A stretch of 9,877 bases of DNA from Chryseobacterium gleum (GCA_943326825.2 CALPUT020000065.1:1-9877); one strand, 5' to 3'; numbered from the stretch's first letter, positions 1 through 7,966 are shown. The notes: generated by a model from the letters alone, not told the origin. Numbers and translations: made by a program.

Positions 1-255
1 ATAATTAAATAAACGTATTAAGTAAAATCACTTAATTTTTCGATACAAATATCGCTCAGAGTAAAAGGAAAAATGGAAAATTTATATTATGAAAGGAATA
101 TATTTAGTGATAAAAAATATTTCCAAAATATTATCAAAACTTAAAACAGGGTTCATATAATACAGTTTTGTTTAAACTGAATTAACACAGCATAGCTGTA
201 ATTTAATAATGTATATTCAATCGTTTAAAAATATAAAAGTCAAAAAATTGAATTA
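1..255. other. Non-coding end of the gene cluster
   Basis: No convincing gene is visible. The stretch after the last stop is very AT-rich and holds several small hairpins: 17-36 (7-bp stem), 41-54 (cgata, loop caaa, tatcg), 163-179 (cagttt, 5-nt loop, aaactg) and 187-199 (acagc, 3-nt loop, gctgt). The one at 163-179 and the one at 187-199 come soon after the last stop of the minus-strand operon and could help end its transcript, but neither has a strong run of T residues behind it on that strand. Confidence 0.5.
17..40 (+). terminator. Possible AT-rich hairpin terminator for plus-strand transcription from the left
   Basis: Seven perfect pairs join attaagt (17-23) to acttaat (30-36) around a 6-nt loop, and five T residues (36-40) follow on the plus strand. 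That arrangement would suit a gene converging from outside the left edge. On the minus strand the T-run precedes the stem, so it is less suited to ending the operon in this window. Only one pair is G-C, so the stem is weak. Confidence 0.3.
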
Positions 256-2130
256 TTATTTAGAATATTCTAATGATTTTTTATAATATTTTAGATAATT
301 CAATTCATCATTTTTGAATTGATAAACAGTTGCTATTAAAAAATTAATCTGTGAGTCATATGGCTGAAGTTGATCAGCTTTCAAGAAATTTTCTAGTGCT
401 TGATCATATTTTTTTAACGTGCCATAAGATAAACCTAAATTCATCCATGTTAAGGAATTATTTGGACTAATCTTAACTTGTTTTAAATAAAAATGAATTG
501 CTTTTTTATAATCACCTTTTGCAAAATATACATCACCAAGATTTGAAATTAAATTAGGATTCAGGACTAAAGCCTTTTTTAAATAAAATTCTGATGAATC
601 ATATTCTTTTAATTTTAAATATCCAATTCCAATTGATTCAAAAACTTCTGCCGACTGATTTGGGTAAATATAAACACTCCTTTTCAATTCATTTACACTT
701 CTTAAATAATAGTTTCTCTTTAAAATGGAATCTGTTTCATTAAATGCAACTGTTCGGATTAATTCATTTCCATAAAAAGAGTGAGCTCTTGAATTATTAG
801 GCATTTTGATTAAATCATTTGAAAAAAGTGTTAGATTATCTTTCCAATCTTTATTTCGTTCAATTGTTCGAAATGAATAAAATAAAATTAGTGGGATCAA
901 AAAAGCAAATAATTTTATATTAGTGCTAAAAAAGTTTGAAATACTTTTATATTTTTCAAAAGACAATTTCGTTTTAGTAATTTTCAGAAATAAAATGACA
1001 ATTATAAAAGCAAATCCAAGGGAAGCAAAATACAAAAAACGATCAGCCATAGCTACTCCAATAGTAAAGATAAAATTGCTAAATAATGACATCGTAATAA
1101 TGAAAATTAATATTCCAAATGCAATTAAATCTTTCTTTAAAATTTTAATAAAACAAAATATAGATGCAAAAATCAAAAACAACAACGTTAAAATAACTTT
1201 AATGTCTGAAAAATTTACAATTTTAATTTGACCATAAGAACGATCGTATAAAAGATTTTTGGGATAGATTAGTAATAAAATATAATCTCCCATTATTTTA
1301 ATTTCAGTCGCAATACGATTTGTAATATTATTAGTTGATAATAATAAATTTTCTAATGGAGTTACTATATAAGTTGAATCATTTTCTGATAAAACAATAT
1401 TTCGAATAATCAAGAAAACTATTACTGGAATTAAAAGAAAAACAAATGGTAAAATATTTTTTTTTAATGATTGATTAATAAAGAGATAGCAAGTAATAGG
1501 CAATAATAAAATCATTGTAATAGCAGTTTCTTTTGCAAGTAAAGCGCCAAAAAAAAGAAAACTAACAACTATTAAATGATAAATTTTATTTTTTTCAAAA
1601 TATTTTATCAAATAGTAAAGACTCGCTATTGTAAGTAAAAAACCTAATAATTCATCCCTACTTTTAATATTTGCAACCACCTCTGAATGAACGGGATGTG
1701 AAATAAACAACAGTGAAATCAGAAATGGTACAACAAGATTATAATCTTTCAATAATTTAGAAAGAGTAATAAATAACAACCAGCCAGTAAAAACGTAAAA
1801 GATTACGTTTATCCAATGGCTTAAGTGCGGATTATTTGGCGAAAGTTGCCACTCTAAAGCGAACATTGCAACCGATAGTGGTCTATATATTCCATCATCT
1901 ATTAAATAATATCCAACTCTATAATGATTTTGAAATATTGTTGATATTCCTTTTAAACCTTTTGTAGTTACAGTATTTTCAGAAATTAAAGAAAAGTCAT
2001 CTAATACATAATCATGATGAACGGTATTATAGTATAAAATAAAAGCTAATAAACTAACAATTATACCTAATGTCCATTTTGTTTTGGTGTAAAACAATTT
2101 CTCTGAATTATCAGAAAGTTTGAAATTCAT
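256..2130 (-). CDS. TMTC-like polytopic membrane protein with C-terminal TPR repeats, putative glycosyltransferase
   Basis: A 624-residue inner-membrane protein resembling the TMTC family; the eukaryotic members are GT-C-fold protein O-mannosyltransferases. A catalytic role for this bacterial member is inference. About ten to twelve hydrophobic helices lie between residues 20 and 421. Family-like motifs include the acidic pair in YVLDDFSLI (Asp44-Asp45, possible catalytic or metal-binding site), IYRPLS (81-86), HPVHSEVVANIKSRDELLG (145-163), AKETAIT (199-205), a DUF1736-like stretch around YILLLIYPKNLLYDRSY (283-299) and MADRFLYFASLG (361-372). After RNKDWKDNLTLF the C-terminal third forms TPR units, clearest at about 493-526, 527-559 and 560-593, with a weaker last unit to 624; they could bind a protein partner. 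It is the last gene, 16 nt after the barrel gene. In a locus of secreted proteins it is a candidate modifier of them, but substrate and donor cannot be read from sequence. Confidence 0.85.
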   Translation of the reverse strand: MNFKLSDNSEKLFYTKTKWTLGIIVSLLAFILYYNTVHHDYVLDDFSLISENTVTTKGLKGISTIFQNHYRVGYYLIDDGIYRPLSVAMFALEWQLSPNNPHLSHWINVIFYVFTGWLLFITLSKLLKDYNLVVPFLISLLFISHPVHSEVVANIKSRDELLGFLLTIASLYYLIKYFEKNKIYHLIVVSFLFFGALLAKETAITMILLLPITCYLFINQSLKKNILPFVFLLIPVIVFLIIRNIVLSENDSTYIVTPLENLLLSTNNITNRIATEIKIMGDYILLLIYPKNLLYDRSYGQIKIVNFSDIKVILTLLFLIFASIFCFIKILKKDLIAFGILIFIITMSLFSNFIFTIGVAMADRFLYFASLGFAFIIVILFLKITKTKLSFEKYKSISNFFSTNIKLFAFLIPLILFYSFRTIERNKDWKDNLTLFSNDLIKMPNNSRAHSFYGNELIRTVAFNETDSILKRNYYLRSVNELKRSVYIYPNQSAEVFESIGIGYLKLKEYDSSEFYLKKALVLNPNLISNLGDVYFAKGDYKKAIHFYLKQVKISPNNSLTWMNLGLSYGTLKKYDQALENFLKADQLQPYDSQINFLIATVYQFKNDELNYLKYYKKSLEYSK

Positions 2131-2146
2131 ATATTAGTCGGTATGT

Positions 2147-2824
2147 TTATTTTAAACGGTAATAAAAACCTAGATTTAAACCAAACGAATATAAATATTG
2201 ATTTATAGCAGCTTCCATTGATGGTGTTATCGACTGACGGTAAATCATTTCAGACTTAAAATACCAAGATTTTGATAAATCATTTTGAATTCCTAAATTC
2301 AGTATAGTTGCAAAATTAATTTTAGAAAAATCTGAATTTCCTTTAACCACATTTGTAAAAGAAGAATTTTCTTTTTGAATTAAAATTTTAGAAGAAAGAA
2401 AGATATTAGATGAGATACCAGCAGAAACATAAAATTTAGTTTTTTTAGAAATAATATTATAATTTAATTTAAGTGGAACATCAAGGTAATAAATATGATC
2501 TATTGATTTATCAATATTTGGAATGACTTTGTTTTTTAATTTATATCCTTTATCTGAATATAAAAGACCTGAAGAAATTGAAAATCTATTATTTAATGTG
2601 AAATCAAAATTCAGTCCAGTAGTGTATCCAATTTTTGAAATCTCCAATGAATCCATCTCATCTTTTAACCATCTATTAGATGGATTTGTAGAAGTTGTTC
2701 TATAACAATAATCTGCTGAATATGTTCCTCCAATTGAAAATGAATTGAATTTTAACGAATCATTTTGTTGCGCATAATTGATAAATGGCAATAGATGAAT
2801 AATTAATAAAACTAGCTTTTTCAT
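2147..2824 (-). CDS. PorT-like outer-membrane beta-barrel protein
   Basis: A small outer-membrane barrel of 225 residues resembling the PorT / OMP_b-brl_2 group of Bacteroidota; specific role unknown. I chose the start at 2824 because it gives a proper signal peptide (MKKLVLLIIHLLPFINYA, then QQ) and leaves a 16-nt gap to the upstream stop. A longer frame beginning at 2902 would overlap the FISUMP gene and bury the signal peptide. The mature protein alternates polar and hydrophobic residues in strand-like stretches: FSIGGTYSADYCYR (28-41), GYTTGLNFDFTL (66-77), FSISSGLLYSDKGYKL (81-96), YYLDVPLKLNYNI (112-124), FYVSAGISSNIFL (131-143), INFATILNLGIQ (169-180) and a final YSFGLNLGFYYRLK. YLDVPLKLNY and SGLLYSDKGY are typical of the family. 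The true porT gene acts in T9SS assembly, but relatives are very numerous, so this should not be read as that gene. Confidence 0.85.
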   Translation of the reverse strand: MKKLVLLIIHLLPFINYAQQNDSLKFNSFSIGGTYSADYCYRTTSTNPSNRWLKDEMDSLEISKIGYTTGLNFDFTLNNRFSISSGLLYSDKGYKLKNKVIPNIDKSIDHIYYLDVPLKLNYNIISKKTKFYVSAGISSNIFLSSKILIQKENSSFTNVVKGNSDFSKINFATILNLGIQNDLSKSWYFKSEMIYRQSITPSMEAAINQYLYSFGLNLGFYYRLK

Positions 2825-2840
2825 ATTGAATTTTTTATAG

Positions 2841-3542
2841 TTAATCTTTAATACATCGAATACTAAATCCATAATTTTTATGTGTAAATTGTCTATAAAC
2901 ACCTTTGTTTTGACTATCTAAATATCTATACCAAGCTTGGTTATTATTTTCGGAAGAAGTCCAGAAAAAAGCAGTATTATTTTCATTATTAACGTTACCA
3001 TTAAAAACTCTGCATCCTGAAGGAATTGCATTAAAGCCTTCTGTACTTGTATAAATTTCAATCGGATTCATCCATTCAATAGATGTTTTCATTAAGAGTA
3101 ATCCAACATTTGATCCTCTCCAAGCCAACCCATTGGTTTCATTATCAGACATTCCTAAAGTTTTTTCTAAAGTCTTCCATTCTTCATCCGTTGGAATATG
3201 CCAACCATCAGGAGCAATTTTTTTTGTATCAGAAACAGCATTCCAATTATATAATAAGCCATAACGAGAATCAATTGAACAAAAAGCACCTTCCGAAGTA
3301 TTTTCCCATACACTATCATTTTCAGATATTGCTATTTTATTTATCGAAGAACCATCTGAATATTTTTTCACTTTCAAATTTTCAGCCATCCACCATTGAT
3401 TACCAATTTTAACAGTAGCATAGACATTCCCTTCAACATCTTGCATTGTGCTTGTTTCATTAGGGATTTTATCCACTTTATCTTCTTTTTTACATGAAAG
3501 AAAAATAAAAAAGAAAATTCCAAAAATATAATTAAACCTCAT
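2841..3542 (-). CDS. FISUMP-domain lipoprotein, probably surface-exposed
   Basis: A 233-residue lipoprotein with a Fibrobacter succinogenes major paralogous (FISUMP) domain. The molecular function of this domain is not established. The start gives a short hydrophobic leader and a lipobox ending FLSC, with Cys17 as the lipidated residue. It is followed by KKED; Lys then two acidic residues just after the cysteine resembles the surface lipoprotein export signal described in Bacteroidota, so outer-leaflet exposure is likely. The domain fills residues 33-233, with VKIGNQWWMAENLKVKKYSDG split across 44-63, GLLYNWNAV (95-103), APDGWHIPTDEEW (110-122), GFNAIPSGCR (169-178), FFWTSSE (192-198) and GFSIRCIKD at the end. 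The length is normal for a single-domain member. It lies 14 nt after the third paralogue and 16 nt before the barrel gene, consistent with cotranscription. Family assignment is confident. Confidence 0.92.
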   Translation of the reverse strand: MRFNYIFGIFFFIFLSCKKEDKVDKIPNETSTMQDVEGNVYATVKIGNQWWMAENLKVKKYSDGSSINKIAISENDSVWENTSEGAFCSIDSRYGLLYNWNAVSDTKKIAPDGWHIPTDEEWKTLEKTLGMSDNETNGLAWRGSNVGLLLMKTSIEWMNPIEIYTSTEGFNAIPSGCRVFNGNVNNENNTAFFWTSSENNNQAWYRYLDSQNKGVYRQFTHKNYGFSIRCIKD

Positions 3543-3556
3543 AGCAATAATTCTTA

Positions 3557-4882
3557 TTAATATTTCATGAATAATTTAGTAGCTGTTTGAGCTCCAGCAT
3601 TTACCAAAATTGTATACAATCCATTATCAATTGTATTTAAATTAATTTCCTCATTTGAAATAAAATTTGAGTTTCCTAATGCCTTCTCAATTAAAACAAC
3701 ACCAAAAGAGTTAATAATTTTATAACTTAATTCCGTCGATTCGCCAGAAATAATATTTAAAATCAGCTTTTCACTTGCTGGATTTGGATAAAAATCAAAT
3801 TCAAAGGAATCTCCTCTTTGAGAAGGACATACAACAGAAATGTCACGATTCGCACATGATCCAGGATAACAACATAAAGATTCAATCATAAAATTAACTT
3901 TTGAATCAAAGTTGCAGGCCATTGAATCAGAACATCCGTAAACAATAGGTGTTTGGCACGCACCGGGTATACTACAAACAAATGATTTGTCAAATTCTAA
4001 ATAATTTGGATCTATACATCCGCACGAGTAAGGATAATTTAAAAATGAGCTTACTTGTTCATCAGGTTGAAGTAATGTATCTTTTGCAACATACTTTAAT
4101 GTCTTTAAAACACCATCAACTAATGCTTCAATCTCAATATTAATTTGAAATGATAGTTGACCTTTAGTAGTTAATTGTGCAATTAATACTTGATTAGTGT
4201 CAGGAATAACTCCTGATACTCCTGAATTTTGTAGCGCAAAATTTGTACTTGTAAAATTCATTTTTGCAATTAATGATCCAAAAATTGTACTGTCATTACC
4301 GGTGGTAAAATCTTTAATACCATTATCAATCCAATTATCTGGATTATTGACCATCGTATCCATTCCATCAGCAATTGTAAGTGGAATACCTAACAAAGGG
4401 TCATTATTATTTAACATACCATCTGAAACCATAGAACTTCCTCCATCATTATTGGTCCCACCAATGAAAGAACCATCAATATCTTGTGATTTTAACAAGC
4501 CAAAATAAGTTTTGTTTGCTTGTTTTTTAGTCGTTTGGCCTAATGTTAGCCATGTATCCAACGCAACAGCATTTTCACCGTATCTGGCTTTTATAAAATC
4601 TTTTGCAAAAGTTTGGCCATCTAAATTATTGTAAAAATAATCAGTACTAGCAATAGAAAAAGGATGATCATTATTCCCGTAAATTTTTTTTAATTTACTT
4701 CCAGGTAACATATCAATATAAATTCTATAAGTAGTAGATCCTGCCTCTACTTTTCCACCAATTGTATCAGTTGAATCAGCATTATTTGAAATATAATAAG
4801 TCTCTACAATCACCTTTTCAAGTTGAGAAAAAGCTGATGAAGAGAAAAAGATCAAAACGAATAGGTAAAAATAATTTCTCAT
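3557..4882 (-). CDS. Secreted T9SS cargo protein of the same family with a cysteine-rich insert and sorting domain
   Basis: Predicted secreted or surface protein of 441 residues, activity unknown. The start is supported by a signal peptide (MRNYFYLFVLIFFSSSAFS, then QL). Family motifs run through about residues 21-267: VIVETYYIS, STTYRIYIDMLPG, YFYNN, LDTWLTLG, GLLKSQDIDGS, ADGM, NQVLIAQLTTKG, LSFQINIEI and KYVAKD. A segment at 287-352 absent from the paralogues carries ten cysteines (287, 289, 303, 309, 317, 323, 337, 338, 343, 352), all those of the protein. It contains CGCIDPNY and YGCSDSMACNFD, which resemble degenerate copies of the GC-x-D-xx-ACNY repeats I associate with secreted Bacteroidota proteins. 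A T9SS type A sorting domain ends the protein (about 361-441), with FDFYPNPASEKL and IDNGLYTILV. It lies 21 nt after the receptor gene and 14 nt before the FISUMP lipoprotein gene. Family membership and T9SS routing are firm; function is not. Confidence 0.9.
   Translation of the reverse strand: MRNYFYLFVLIFFSSSAFSQLEKVIVETYYISNNADSTDTIGGKVEAGSTTYRIYIDMLPGSKLKKIYGNNDHPFSIASTDYFYNNLDGQTFAKDFIKARYGENAVALDTWLTLGQTTKKQANKTYFGLLKSQDIDGSFIGGTNNDGGSSMVSDGMLNNNDPLLGIPLTIADGMDTMVNNPDNWIDNGIKDFTTGNDSTIFGSLIAKMNFTSTNFALQNSGVSGVIPDTNQVLIAQLTTKGQLSFQINIEIEALVDGVLKTLKYVAKDTLLQPDEQVSSFLNYPYSCGCIDPNYLEFDKSFVCSIPGACQTPIVYGCSDSMACNFDSKVNFMIESLCCYPGSCANRDISVVCPSQRGDSFEFDFYPNPASEKLILNIISGESTELSYKIINSFGVVLIEKALGNSNFISNEEINLNTIDNGLYTILVNAGAQTATKLFMKY
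3827..4024 (-). other. Segment encoding a ten-cysteine module in the third paralogue
   Basis: This stretch codes for residues 287-352 of the third secreted paralogue. It holds all ten cysteines of the mature protein in two loosely similar units, one starting GCIDPNYLEFD and the other GCSDSMACNFD. Each has a GC-x-D opening and a Phe-Asp pair eight or nine residues after the Gly. The even cysteine number fits disulfide pairing outside the cytoplasm. The other two paralogues have nothing comparable at this point: one has a Thr/Asn-rich linker and the other simply ends. The second unit resembles the GC-x-D-xx-ACNY repeat seen in secreted Bacteroidota proteins, recalled from general knowledge rather than a search. 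Confidence 0.6.
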
Positions 4883-4903
4883 TTTTAGATTGAATTTAAT
4901 TTG

Positions 4904-7900
4904 TTAAAGTTTGTAAGAAATACTTACATTAAAATTTGTTCCATATCTGAAACTATCATAGTCAACCCAAGTATTTGGCAATTTATATGCTCTTCTAACC
5001 TTAGCGTTTAAAATATCTCTAATAGTTATACTTGTATTAAAATGTTTACCTAAGTTTTTTGTTACTTTAAAATCAATTGTATTCCTAGGCATCTCAAATA
5101 CATCTGGTCTACCTTTTACAATTCCAGTAATTACTAATCTAGGGCCTTGAACATTATAACTAATTGTAGCTGTTAATCCTATACTATCAGCTTTATACAT
5201 CAATAAAGTGTTTATTATGTATGGAGCTTGGCCTAACATCGAACGATTTACTGTATCAATTGGAATAGAAATTTTTTCGCCGTTCACATATTGAATGTCT
5301 TTACGAATAAATATTGAATTTGATTTAACAAGTGTCACATTTGTTCTAAACTCAAAATGCTTTGAAATAGATTTATTAATTTCAAATTCAATCCCTTTAA
5401 CATTAGACTTGTCAATATTCTGCCAACTAATAGCGCCACTTTCAAATCCCATTTCAATATGATTTTTGAAATCTTTGTAAAATAAACTTAAAGAAATATT
5501 ATCTCCATTATTGAAATAAGATTCTGCACGTAAATCAAAGTTTTTAATTTGAACTGTTTTTAATTCTGAATTACCATGAATTAAAGTTCTGTATTCATTA
5601 TCATATACAGCAGCATCGTTTAATTCTCGAATACTTGGCCTAGCAACTGTTTGACTATAATTAAATCTTAAATTTGTTTTAGCAAATTGAATTTTTTTCA
5701 ATTTATAAATAACATTTATACTTGGTAAAAAATTCACTTCATTAATATTTGCAGCATTTACCTTATTTTGAAGCCCAAAACCATTTCCTCTTCTTGGATC
5801 ATTTTTGGCTAAACCTAAACGATCATAATCATTAATATCCGCAAAAATTTTAGCTTGCTCAACTCTTAAACCACCTGAAAAACGAATTGAAGATTTCAAT
5901 TCATAATCAATCATGGCAAAAGCTGCTTTAATGATACTGTATCCAAATGAATGGTTGTAAGCAGAATTATTTTGACTATAATAGTAATCAACTTTTCCAT
6001 TTGTCATTATAAATCTATTCGCATTTAAAAATTCATCAATGTTTTCATTGACTGGACTTGGATGTAAGCCATTTCCTTGCACAATAGAAAAATCCTCGAT
6101 ATCTGATTTACGATCATTTCGTTGGTAAGCAGCTCCAAATTTTATTTTTCTTAATAATTTTTCGGTTGTATTTTTTAATGGTAATTCAGCAGATAATCTT
6201 GAATCTATAATATTTTCAGATAAATATCTATAAAATCTATGAACTCCATCACCTACAGTAGGTCCAAACTGAAATATATTTCTAACATTATTTTCAATCA
6301 CATAACCATATTGAATAATTTTAAAATCAGGAGCTATACTATTACCTTGAGTATAAGATGCATTAAAATCTATTTTCATTTTAGGCCCAACTATAAAATG
6401 TTCAGATTTAAATTGATAAATTTTTTGTTTACGCTGTTCGTAAAATATTATGTTCTGCGTCCTACCATCCTGAGGTCCGAAAGTATTTAGAGGTATTGAA
6501 GTAGCAAAATTACCAACATCATTTGTACCACTATAGTTCGGCATAAACATAAAAGACACTTTGTTTTTATCATTTAATTTATAAGCAAAATTTATTAAGC
6601 TACTCCATGTATTTGTCTCTTTACTTACTTTAGCTGAATCACGAACATCAAGGGGGAAATTTAATTGCTCTGCACCAACTCTTTGTGAAACACCATTTGG
6701 ATCATACTTAACAGCAGAAGCGTACCTAAAACCAATTAAATACCCTAGTGGTTTTCCAAATAACATGACTTGATTACCGATACTAAAACTTTGAGTATTA
6801 TTTAATGGAGCTCTTCTTTTAACCACATTCCAGTTTTGAGCAAAACCATTGTTATAATCTGATCCTTCAGGATTTATAATTTTTCCAGCTTGACTTTTAT
6901 ATGAACTATTATATAAATTTTGTGCATTTTGAATTGCTGCTGGATCATTAATTAAAGCCCTAGGAAGTAAACCTAATTCAACTAATCCTAATTTATAATA
7001 AGTATTTCCTTCTGTTGTTCCATCAATCCAACCATTTATTCCTAAACCATTAAAATAATTACCTAGACCTAAAGCTATCATTTCTTGATAAGAAGATGGT
7101 TCTAAAATTGGAGCATTTAATGGTACGTCATTTCTATTTCTTAATCCATTATCATATCCTAACCAATCAGTAGAACTCCTTTGAGTACTAACTATATCTT
7201 TAAAAGATGTTTGAGCATTATATCCAAATTGCGTTTCAACATTAACTTGTAATTTATCTGGATAATCTTTAGTTTCTACAGAAATATATGCTCCTGTCCA
7301 ATCACCAGGTAAGTCTGGACTAGCAGATTTAGTAATGACGATGTTATCTACTAAACTTGATGGGAAAATGTCTAACTTAATATTATTAGTTAATGGATCA
7401 AGAGTTGGAATACGAGAACCATTCAATGTAGTTTTAACATATCTATCACCAATACCACGAACAGTAATAAAACCACCATTTGTAGAAACACCTGAAACTC
7501 TAGCAACAGCTGCTCCAATTGTAGCATCACCTGTCTTTTTCATGGTTTCAGCAGAGATATAATCTAAAGTAGTTGCCGAATTAATTTTAATTCGTTCCAT
7601 GTAACCATCGTTCGCTCTTATTTGTTTAGCTACAACTTTTACCTCCTCTAATTCCGTTTTTTTAGGTGAAATAGTGAAGTTTTTAATTAAAACTTCATTT
7701 TCTTTCAACTGCACAACTTCAAGAATCGTATCGTAACCAATGTAAGATACTACTAATGTCAAATAGTTTGAATTATTAATATTTAAATTATAATTCCCAT
7801 CAAAATCACTTAAAGTACCAGCTTTTTTATCATTTTGAGGATAAATTTGAACATCAAAAACTGGTTGACCATTTTCATCAGTAATTTTCCCTCTAACAAT

Positions 7901-7966
7901 TCCTTGGCCCCACGATAAAATTGTTGTCATTAAAAAAATGACAACAATTATTACTCTATTTTCCAT
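4904..7966 (-). CDS. TonB-dependent outer-membrane receptor with carboxypeptidase-regulatory-like N-terminal domain
   Basis: An outer-membrane, TonB-energised receptor or transporter of 1020 residues; the substrate is unknown. A signal peptide covers about residues 1-20 (cleavage before QGIVRG). A carboxypeptidase-regulatory-like domain follows at 23-100 (VRGKITDENGQPV, then LSDFDGNYNL and YIGYDT). Next come the TonB-box-like TELEEVKVVAKQI (104-116) and the plug at about 125-235, with VARVSGVSTNGGFITVRG, GDRY, LNGSRIPTLDP and IKLDIFPSSLVDNI. The rest is a long barrel ending in NFNVSISYKL, a beta-strand-like terminus without the common final phenylalanine. It lacks the usual SusC hallmarks, and no SusD gene is present in the window, so it reads as a general TonB receptor rather than a glycan SusC. 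Its genomic place between paralogous secreted-protein genes (20 and 21 nt away) suggests a functional partnership, which is inference. An inverted repeat lies in its signal-peptide codons. Confidence 0.93.
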   Translation of the reverse strand: MENRVIIVVIFLMTTILSWGQGIVRGKITDENGQPVFDVQIYPQNDKKAGTLSDFDGNYNLNINNSNYLTLVVSYIGYDTILEVVQLKENEVLIKNFTISPKKTELEEVKVVAKQIRANDGYMERIKINSATTLDYISAETMKKTGDATIGAAVARVSGVSTNGGFITVRGIGDRYVKTTLNGSRIPTLDPLTNNIKLDIFPSSLVDNIVITKSASPDLPGDWTGAYISVETKDYPDKLQVNVETQFGYNAQTSFKDIVSTQRSSTDWLGYDNGLRNRNDVPLNAPILEPSSYQEMIALGLGNYFNGLGINGWIDGTTEGNTYYKLGLVELGLLPRALINDPAAIQNAQNLYNSSYKSQAGKIINPEGSDYNNGFAQNWNVVKRRAPLNNTQSFSIGNQVMLFGKPLGYLIGFRYASAVKYDPNGVSQRVGAEQLNFPLDVRDSAKVSKETNTWSSLINFAYKLNDKNKVSFMFMPNYSGTNDVGNFATSIPLNTFGPQDGRTQNIIFYEQRKQKIYQFKSEHFIVGPKMKIDFNASYTQGNSIAPDFKIIQYGYVIENNVRNIFQFGPTVGDGVHRFYRYLSENIIDSRLSAELPLKNTTEKLLRKIKFGAAYQRNDRKSDIEDFSIVQGNGLHPSPVNENIDEFLNANRFIMTNGKVDYYYSQNNSAYNHSFGYSIIKAAFAMIDYELKSSIRFSGGLRVEQAKIFADINDYDRLGLAKNDPRRGNGFGLQNKVNAANINEVNFLPSINVIYKLKKIQFAKTNLRFNYSQTVARPSIRELNDAAVYDNEYRTLIHGNSELKTVQIKNFDLRAESYFNNGDNISLSLFYKDFKNHIEMGFESGAISWQNIDKSNVKGIEFEINKSISKHFEFRTNVTLVKSNSIFIRKDIQYVNGEKISIPIDTVNRSMLGQAPYIINTLLMYKADSIGLTATISYNVQGPRLVITGIVKGRPDVFEMPRNTIDFKVTKNLGKHFNTSITIRDILNAKVRRAYKLPNTWVDYDSFRYGTNFNVSISYKL
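7919..7949 (-). promoter_or_regulatory. Perfect 13-bp inverted repeat at the start of the receptor coding region
   Basis: On the mRNA strand the arm AATTGTTGTCATT (7949 down to 7937) is followed by five T residues (7936-7932) and the exact complementary arm AATGACAACAATT (7931 down to 7919). The hairpin covers nucleotides +18 to +48 of the TonB-receptor gene, within its signal-peptide codons (IVVIFLMTT). Three of the 13 pairs are G-C. The structure is seen directly. A role in limiting or timing translation of the receptor relative to the upstream cargo genes is inference. It could also be a by-product of codons for a hydrophobic signal peptide. It does not look like a classical terminator: only two T residues follow the second arm before A, and it lies inside an intact gene. 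Confidence 0.5.

Noticed and set aside
73..144. 23-codon plus-strand frame preceded by aaaagg.
   Set aside because: It is very short, has no similarity I recognise, the purine stretch is only 4 nt from the ATG, and such spacers in AT-rich DNA give many short frames by chance.
923..1231. Plus-strand open frame of 102 codons, and similar plus-strand frames at 3083-3412, 3949-4143, 4197-4508, 6239-6490, 7335-7562, 8631-8816 and 9172-9378.
   Set aside because: Each is antisense to a well-supported minus-strand gene and its translation shows no recognisable domain or protein-like composition.
2147..2902. Longer start at 2902 for the barrel protein.
   Set aside because: It would overlap the end of the FISUMP gene by 62 nt and place 26 unrelated residues before a good signal peptide. 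The ATG at 2824 is preferred.
4904..7966. Interpretation as a SusC/SusD polysaccharide-utilisation locus.
   Set aside because: There is no SusD-like gene and no carbohydrate-active enzyme in the window, and the plug motifs are those of a general TonB-dependent receptor.
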